64,000 bases of DNA from Treponema sp. UBA1747 (GTDB lineage: Bacteria; Spirochaetota; Spirochaetia; Treponematales; Treponemataceae), in the NCBI GenBank assembly GCA_002315375.1, contig DCHR01000018.1, positions 1 to 64,000 on the forward strand, read 5' to 3'. The position numbers and the translations under genes were made by a program. This document shows, in pieces, positions 60,010 through 64,000 of this stretch (positions are counted from its first letter, which is position 1; every line of letters starts with the position of its first letter). The notes under the pieces are model-generated. The model was given only the letters and a program-made list of their open reading frames with translations, was not told the origin of the DNA and did no database searches.

Positions 60010-61152
60010 ATGATTGATTATAAAATAAAAGATATTCCGTATTTTCATGTTAAGGGAAGAAACGTTTCGGATGCAGGAAAAACCGAAAATGGACTTTTTC
60101 TTTTCTGGGCAGGAAGCGGACTCGAAATGAAATTAAAGACTTCGGAACTTTGGGCTGAAATTGAAAGCGAATATACTTCATATGAAGTCTGGTTGTGTGT
60201 CTGGATAAACGGAAGGAAAATTTCTCGTTTTATGGCACCTAAGGGAAAGTCAAAACTTTGTCTGACAAGGTCTTTGAATCCTGAAAAAGAAAATGAAATT
60301 TTTATTATGCGGGACACTCAACCTATGAGCGGAGATGATTCGCAGATTCTGAAAATCAATTCTATTTCTGTAAGTGATGGAACTGAGTTTCTTCCTGTTC
60401 CTGAAAGTAAATTGAAATTAGAATTTATCGGTGACAGCATAACAACCGGAGAAGGACTGGCAGGTTGTCCTGATGAAATGGACTGGATAAGTCAGTGGAT
60501 TTCAGTTTCAGAAAATTATGCAGTTCGGACAGTAAATGCATTGAAGGCGGATTTTAATATTCTTAGTCAGAGCGGATGGGGTGTTATGACTGCCTGGGAT
60601 AATAATGTTCAGGGCATTATGCCGCCTCATTATGAAAATGTCTGCAGTCTTCAGAACGGAGAAAATCAGAAAGCTGCCGGTGTGAAGGAAAAGTGGGATT
60701 TTTCAAAATTTAAGCCTGATTTTGTTTTCGTAAATCTCGGAACAAATGATTCCGGCGCTTTTTTTCAGCCGGCATGGAAAGATCCTGCAACTGGTACTGA
60801 ATACAAAATGCGGGTAGATGAAAAAAATGATCCCCTTAAAGAAGACGGAGAAAAGCTTTCTCATGCCGTTTGCAATTTCCTGAAATTAATCAGGAAGAAT
60901 AATCCTGAAGCCCGTATCTGCTGGTTATGGGGAATGATAGATATTTCAAGTGTTTCTCCTTATCTGAAGGAAGGGGTTGAATTATTCATAAAAGAAACGG
61001 GAGACAAGCTTACAGATTATATGGAGCTTCCTTCAATGGAGCTGGAGAAAACAGATGCAGACAAAGGAAGTCGTGGACATCCTGGCTCATTAACTCATAA
61101 ACTGGCAGCGGAAAAGCTGATTGCTTATATTGAAAATAAAAAAGAGGAATAA
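60010..61152 (+). CDS. SGNH-family carbohydrate esterase (CE2-like)
   Basis: 380 aa. The N-terminal 130 residues form a beta-rich domain (FLFWAGSGLEMKLKTSELWAE), and the rest is an SGNH hydrolase: EFIGDSITTGEG with Ser143, SQSGWGV, VNLGTNDSG, and the His357 block SRGHPGSLTHKLAAEKL. This matches the two-domain plan of family 2 carbohydrate esterases, which deacetylate plant polysaccharides. There is no signal peptide, so it would act on acetylated oligosaccharides inside the cell. Three bases separate its stop from the next gene's start. Confidence 0.82.
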   Translation: MIDYKIKDIPYFHVKGRNVSDAGKTENGLFLFWAGSGLEMKLKTSELWAEIESEYTSYEVWLCVWINGRKISRFMAPKGKSKLCLTRSLNPEKENEIFIMRDTQPMSGDDSQILKINSISVSDGTEFLPVPESKLKLEFIGDSITTGEGLAGCPDEMDWISQWISVSENYAVRTVNALKADFNILSQSGWGVMTAWDNNVQGIMPPHYENVCSLQNGENQKAAGVKEKWDFSKFKPDFVFVNLGTNDSGAFFQPAWKDPATGTEYKMRVDEKNDPLKEDGEKLSHAVCNFLKLIRKNNPEARICWLWGMIDISSVSPYLKEGVELFIKETGDKLTDYMELPSMELEKTDADKGSRGHPGSLTHKLAAEKLIAYIENKKEE

Positions 61153-61155
61153 AAT

Positions 61156-62319
61156 ATGTCTGGTCTTGTAGATTATGTTCTTTGGCGCGGGGATGTTTCT
61201 CTTGCATATTCACCTTTCAATAAAATCGATGCACTTGTTTTCAGCCAGATAACCTATTTGAATTTCAAAGGTATTCTTCCTGAAAGCTTTTCTGAATCTG
61301 TGGATTTGAAATATTTCAATGAAAAAATTCTGGATAAGAAAACAGAAAAGAAATTGAAAAAGAATCTGGGGCCTTATATTAGTCCGGATACTTTTACTCT
61401 CCTGAAATTATGTGCTGCTTCTGTCCGCTATGGAGATTTGAAAATTACAGGATTCAGAGACATATTCAGTAAAAAGAACTGCGAACAGTTTTCTGCTTTT
61501 ACTGTGTCAGGAAAAAATTTTAACTGTGTTTGTTTCAGGGGAACAGATGAATCAATAATTGGATGGGAAGAAGATTTTGCATTAAGCTATTGTGATGTAA
61601 TTCCTTCTCAGACTGATGCCCTGGAATACCTGAAAGATGCCATGACTGAATTGAAAGGAAAATTTATTCTTACGGGACATTCAAAAGGCGGAAACGTGGG
61701 AATGTATGCAGCTTATAATGTTCCTGACAAATTCAAGAAGCGAATTCTGACTGTGTATAATTTTGATGGTCCTGGTTTCAAAAAAGAAATACTGGAGAGT
61801 GAAGATTTCAAGAAGATTGAAGACAAAATTTATTCGGTTTATCCTGGATGTTCAATTGTAGGAATGTTTTTTGAGCATCCGAAATATTTTGAAATTGCTG
61901 ACAGTAACCGCCACATCGTTATGCAGCATGATCCTTTTACCTGGGGAATTCAGGGTAACAGTTTTATAAATCAGGATAAGTTTGAAGACGAAAGTGTTTT
62001 CTTTTACAAGACCTTCAACAAATGGTATCTGGAACTCAGTAAGGAACAGATGAAGTCTGTAACTGAAAGAATGTTCGGCATAATTTTAAATACCGGCGTT
62101 GAAAAGCTTTCTGATATTGAAAAAGATCCTATTGTAAACAGTGCAAAAATATTGAATGAACTTTTGAAAATAGATTTTAAGGAAAGACATGAAGTTTTAA
62201 AACTTGTGAATATGTTCCTTAAAGCAGGAAAAGGAAATTTCCCTCTCTTTGAAAGTTTCAAACCTTCATTTTCATCTCTTGCAGAAAAAATGTTTGAGAG
62301 AAAAGAAAACAAACTTTAA
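61156..62319 (+). CDS. Lipase-like alpha/beta hydrolase (DUF2974/Mbeg1-like)
   Basis: 387 aa. It begins SGLVDYVLWRGDVSLAYSPFNKIDALVFSQITYL, typical of a family I remember as DUF2974. The nucleophile elbow is TGHSKGGNVGMYA with Ser176, preceded by FRGTDESIIGWEEDF. The catalytic Asp and His are less certain; NRHIVMQHDPFTWG is likely to supply one. No signal peptide. Directly behind the esterase, with a short gap, so probably one transcript. The substrate is unknown. Confidence 0.8.
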   Translation: MSGLVDYVLWRGDVSLAYSPFNKIDALVFSQITYLNFKGILPESFSESVDLKYFNEKILDKKTEKKLKKNLGPYISPDTFTLLKLCAASVRYGDLKITGFRDIFSKKNCEQFSAFTVSGKNFNCVCFRGTDESIIGWEEDFALSYCDVIPSQTDALEYLKDAMTELKGKFILTGHSKGGNVGMYAAYNVPDKFKKRILTVYNFDGPGFKKEILESEDFKKIEDKIYSVYPGCSIVGMFFEHPKYFEIADSNRHIVMQHDPFTWGIQGNSFINQDKFEDESVFFYKTFNKWYLELSKEQMKSVTERMFGIILNTGVEKLSDIEKDPIVNSAKILNELLKIDFKERHEVLKLVNMFLKAGKGNFPLFESFKPSFSSLAEKMFERKENKL

Positions 62320-62334
62320 GTATTGGAGGCAGTT

Positions 62335-62676
62335 ATGGACGAAACAATTACAACCTCAAGTCCTGTTGGAAAACAACTTGATAAAATCGGAGCCGGAAAA
62401 TCGGCATCCTATCTTATGTTCAACAAGAAAAAAATCAGCCTGGTTGCAAAAATTACCATTGGCCGTGATTCTTCAAATGATATTGTGGTTGATAACAAGC
62501 TTGCAAGCCGGCATCATGCTGTCATTCAAAAAATCAAGGATGACTTTTTTCTTAAAGATGAAAACAGTACAAACGGCACTTTTGTAAACGGAACACCAAT
62601 TCCAAAAGATAAATATGTAAAGCTTAATGTCGGTGACCAGATTCAGATTGGTACAATGACATTTGTGATTTCATAA
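62335..62676 (+). CDS. FHA-domain protein
   Basis: 113 aa, almost entirely one forkhead-associated domain that binds phosphothreonine. Signature residues: TIGRDSSNDIVVDN, SRHHAVI and NSTNGTFVNGTPI. Start ATG 62335 has GGAGG five bases upstream; a TTG at 62323 overlaps that site and is less likely. It precedes a phosphoesterase and a Ser/Thr kinase, so it is probably a substrate or adaptor of that kinase. Confidence 0.9.
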   Translation: MDETITTSSPVGKQLDKIGAGKSASYLMFNKKKISLVAKITIGRDSSNDIVVDNKLASRHHAVIQKIKDDFFLKDENSTNGTFVNGTPIPKDKYVKLNVGDQIQIGTMTFVIS

Positions 62677-62683
62677 TTTTCAA

Positions 62684-63682
62684 ATGGATTTTTCTTTACT
62701 GGATTCTTATACACTTCCTTCTCATGTCGAACTTTTCTCAAGTGTAGAAAAAATGATTGATCTGCTTGAGAATGAAAAATCGCCTGACTGTTTCTGGCGT
62801 CCTCTGGATTCTGCAGGAAAACCTGGAAGTCTGATTGACTTCAGAAAGGTTACGGCTCCTGTGGTGATTATTCCGGATCTTCACGGGCGCATTGATTTTT
62901 TAAATCAAATCTGCCGCTTTAAACTTTTTGACAAAAGAATTATTCAACTTCTGGAAAGCAAAGAAATATTTCTCGTTTTTGTAGGAGATGCCCTTCATAC
63001 AGAAAAAATAACACGGGAACGATGGCTTCTGTGTGAACAGGAATTTGCATCAGGAGATTCTGCCGGAAAATTTATGCAGGAAGAAATGGCGGAAGGACTT
63101 TCCCTTCTGATGAAACTTTTTGAATTGAAAATCCGCTTTCCGGAAAGGTTTCATTTTTTGAAAGGAAATCATGAAAATATTCTGAACGTTCACGAAGGGG
63201 GAAACTATCCCTTCAGAAAATATGCAGAAGAGGGAAGAATGGTTAAGGATTTTATCAAAACTTATTATGGTGATGATATTCTTTATCTGCTTTCTGTTTA
63301 TGAAAAAAATCTTCCCCTTGTTTTCTGTTCACCCGAATGTACCGTTAGCCATGCGGAGCCTTACAGAGGTTTTTCTGAGCGCGAAATAATTGATGCCCGT
63401 TTGTTTCCCGAGGTTCTTTCCGGTCTGACCTGGACTGCAAATAATGAAGCTCTGGAAAACAGTGTAAGTCTGACTCTTGATAATCTGTATGGAAATGAAA
63501 ATAAAGTTTTGTGGTTTGGAGGACATCGTCCCGTCAGCGGAAAATTTGCCCTGCGTCAGAACGGAAGATTTATTCAGATTCATAATCCTTTAAGTCGAAA
63601 TGTGGCAGTTGTAATGCCTGGTGAAGAGTTTATTCCCGAAAATAATATAGTAAGTGTTGCAGGAGGCGTTTATGAGCGATGA
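62684..63682 (+). CDS. Calcineurin-like metallophosphoesterase
   Basis: 332 aa. Two-metal motifs are IIPDLHGRIDF (D-x-H), FVGDALHTE (GD), LKGNHENIL (GNHE) and GGHRPV (GH). The third motif reads GDALH where most have GDxxD or GDxVDRG. It could remove phosphate from proteins, opposing the kinase encoded next, or act on a nucleotide. It starts 7 bp after the FHA gene, with no clear ribosome site, and its last 11 bases overlap the kinase start, so the three are translationally linked. Confidence 0.85.
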   Translation: MDFSLLDSYTLPSHVELFSSVEKMIDLLENEKSPDCFWRPLDSAGKPGSLIDFRKVTAPVVIIPDLHGRIDFLNQICRFKLFDKRIIQLLESKEIFLVFVGDALHTEKITRERWLLCEQEFASGDSAGKFMQEEMAEGLSLLMKLFELKIRFPERFHFLKGNHENILNVHEGGNYPFRKYAEEGRMVKDFIKTYYGDDILYLLSVYEKNLPLVFCSPECTVSHAEPYRGFSEREIIDARLFPEVLSGLTWTANNEALENSVSLTLDNLYGNENKVLWFGGHRPVSGKFALRQNGRFIQIHNPLSRNVAVVMPGEEFIPENNIVSVAGGVYER

Positions 63683-64000
63683 GTTTCCACCTGAAATTGG
63701 TAAGTACAAAATAACAGGAATTGTAGCAAAGGGCGGAATGGGAGTTGTTTATAAAGCAATTCATCCTTCGCTGAAGCGTTTTGTTGTCATTAAAAAACTT
63801 ACTGCAAGGGGACGGGGTTCTGCTACAAACGCCGAAAGATTCAAGCGGGAAGCACAGATTCTTCTGGATCTGCAGAGCCCTTACATCGTTCATCTTTTCG
63901 ATTATTTTACAGAAGACGGTTACCGTTATATGGTCGAAGAACTTGTGGACGGAATGTCCTGCGACAAACTGATAAAAAAACAGGTAACACTTTCGGTTCC
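63672..64000 (+). CDS. Ser/Thr protein kinase, PknB-like (3'-truncated by window edge)
   Basis: The first 109 residues of a Hanks-type kinase are visible. Glycine loop GIVAKGGMGVVYKA, ATP-anchoring Lys in FVVIKKL, the helix C Glu in RFKREAQILLDL, then the hinge YMVEELVDGMSC. The window ends before the HRD and DFG motifs. GGAGG lies five bases before ATG 63672 inside the preceding gene. The start overlaps the phosphoesterase end by 11 bp. Confidence 0.93.
   Translation, partial: MSDEFPPEIGKYKITGIVAKGGMGVVYKAIHPSLKRFVVIKKLTARGRGSATNAERFKREAQILLDLQSPYIVHLFDYFTEDGYRYMVEELVDGMSCDKLIKKQVTLSV

Overview
The window reads as chromosomal DNA of a free-living or host-associated spirochete, most likely a gut or rumen-type Treponema. 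The sequence is moderately AT-rich. Pointers to the group are a giant spirochete-type coiled-coil protein (26673-30764), a carD-ispDF pair like the one I remember from T. pallidum, a 567-aa protein resembling a treponemal family of unknown function (50571-52274), and phospholipid synthesis genes built around fatty-acid scavenging (FakA/FakB, PlsY, PlsC). The branched-chain amino-acid gene ilvC and a cellobiose phosphorylase argue for a saccharolytic commensal rather than a reduced pathogen. Assignments come from reading motifs by eye; no database search was possible. I see no tRNA or rRNA genes, CRISPR array, insertion sequence or prophage.

Layout. 1-5030: 3'-truncated ilvC, then a metal-resistance unit in which an ArsR-type repressor is divergent from a stand-alone HMA chaperone and a P1B-ATPase, followed by a PlsC-like acyltransferase with a zinc ribbon. 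5062-10817: a chemoreceptor, a double-length Aat transferase, a small membrane protein, ketopantoate reductase and an amidohydrolase. 10829-15600: a lipid cluster on the minus strand (plsC, tetR-type regulator, fakB, fakA, plsY). 15717-26650: asnA, an unrecognised protein, an RluA-type pseudouridine synthase, a PHP-type histidinol phosphatase, a REC-STAS-REC protein, a DJ-1-like protein, a 947-aa secreted protein, ackA and a HAD phosphatase. 26673-36340: the coiled-coil protein, ispDF, carD and an asymmetric heterodimeric ABC exporter.

36611-45510 is a carbohydrate region. It holds a strongly codon-biased solute-binding protein, two permeases of the LplB/YtcP type, a 398-bp intergenic segment with nested hairpins and a duplicated terminator, an E2-like acyltransferase, cellobiose phosphorylase (GH94) and an adenosine deaminase. 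A plausible reading is that the transporter imports cello-oligosaccharides, the phosphorylase splits cellobiose inside the cell, and fermentation ends in acetate through AckA. 45629-57099 carries a methyltransferase, an HD-GYP protein, a MocR-type regulator, miaB, the treponemal unknown, rny, an Lrp-type regulator with an aminotransferase, and a TPR protein whose C-terminus looks like a decayed Mrr endonuclease fold. 57154-64000: leuS, an SGNH esterase, a lipase-like protein, and a Ser/Thr signalling group (FHA protein, phosphoesterase, kinase) cut off by the window edge.

Best candidates for something new are the duplicated Aat protein, the TPR-Mrr-like fusion, the membrane-coil-HTH protein, the FHA/phosphoesterase/kinase group, a set of genes whose -10 boxes sit only 6-7 nt before the start codon, and the hairpin-rich element near 40.4-40.7 kb. 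I did not find a gene set that I can confidently call an undescribed system.
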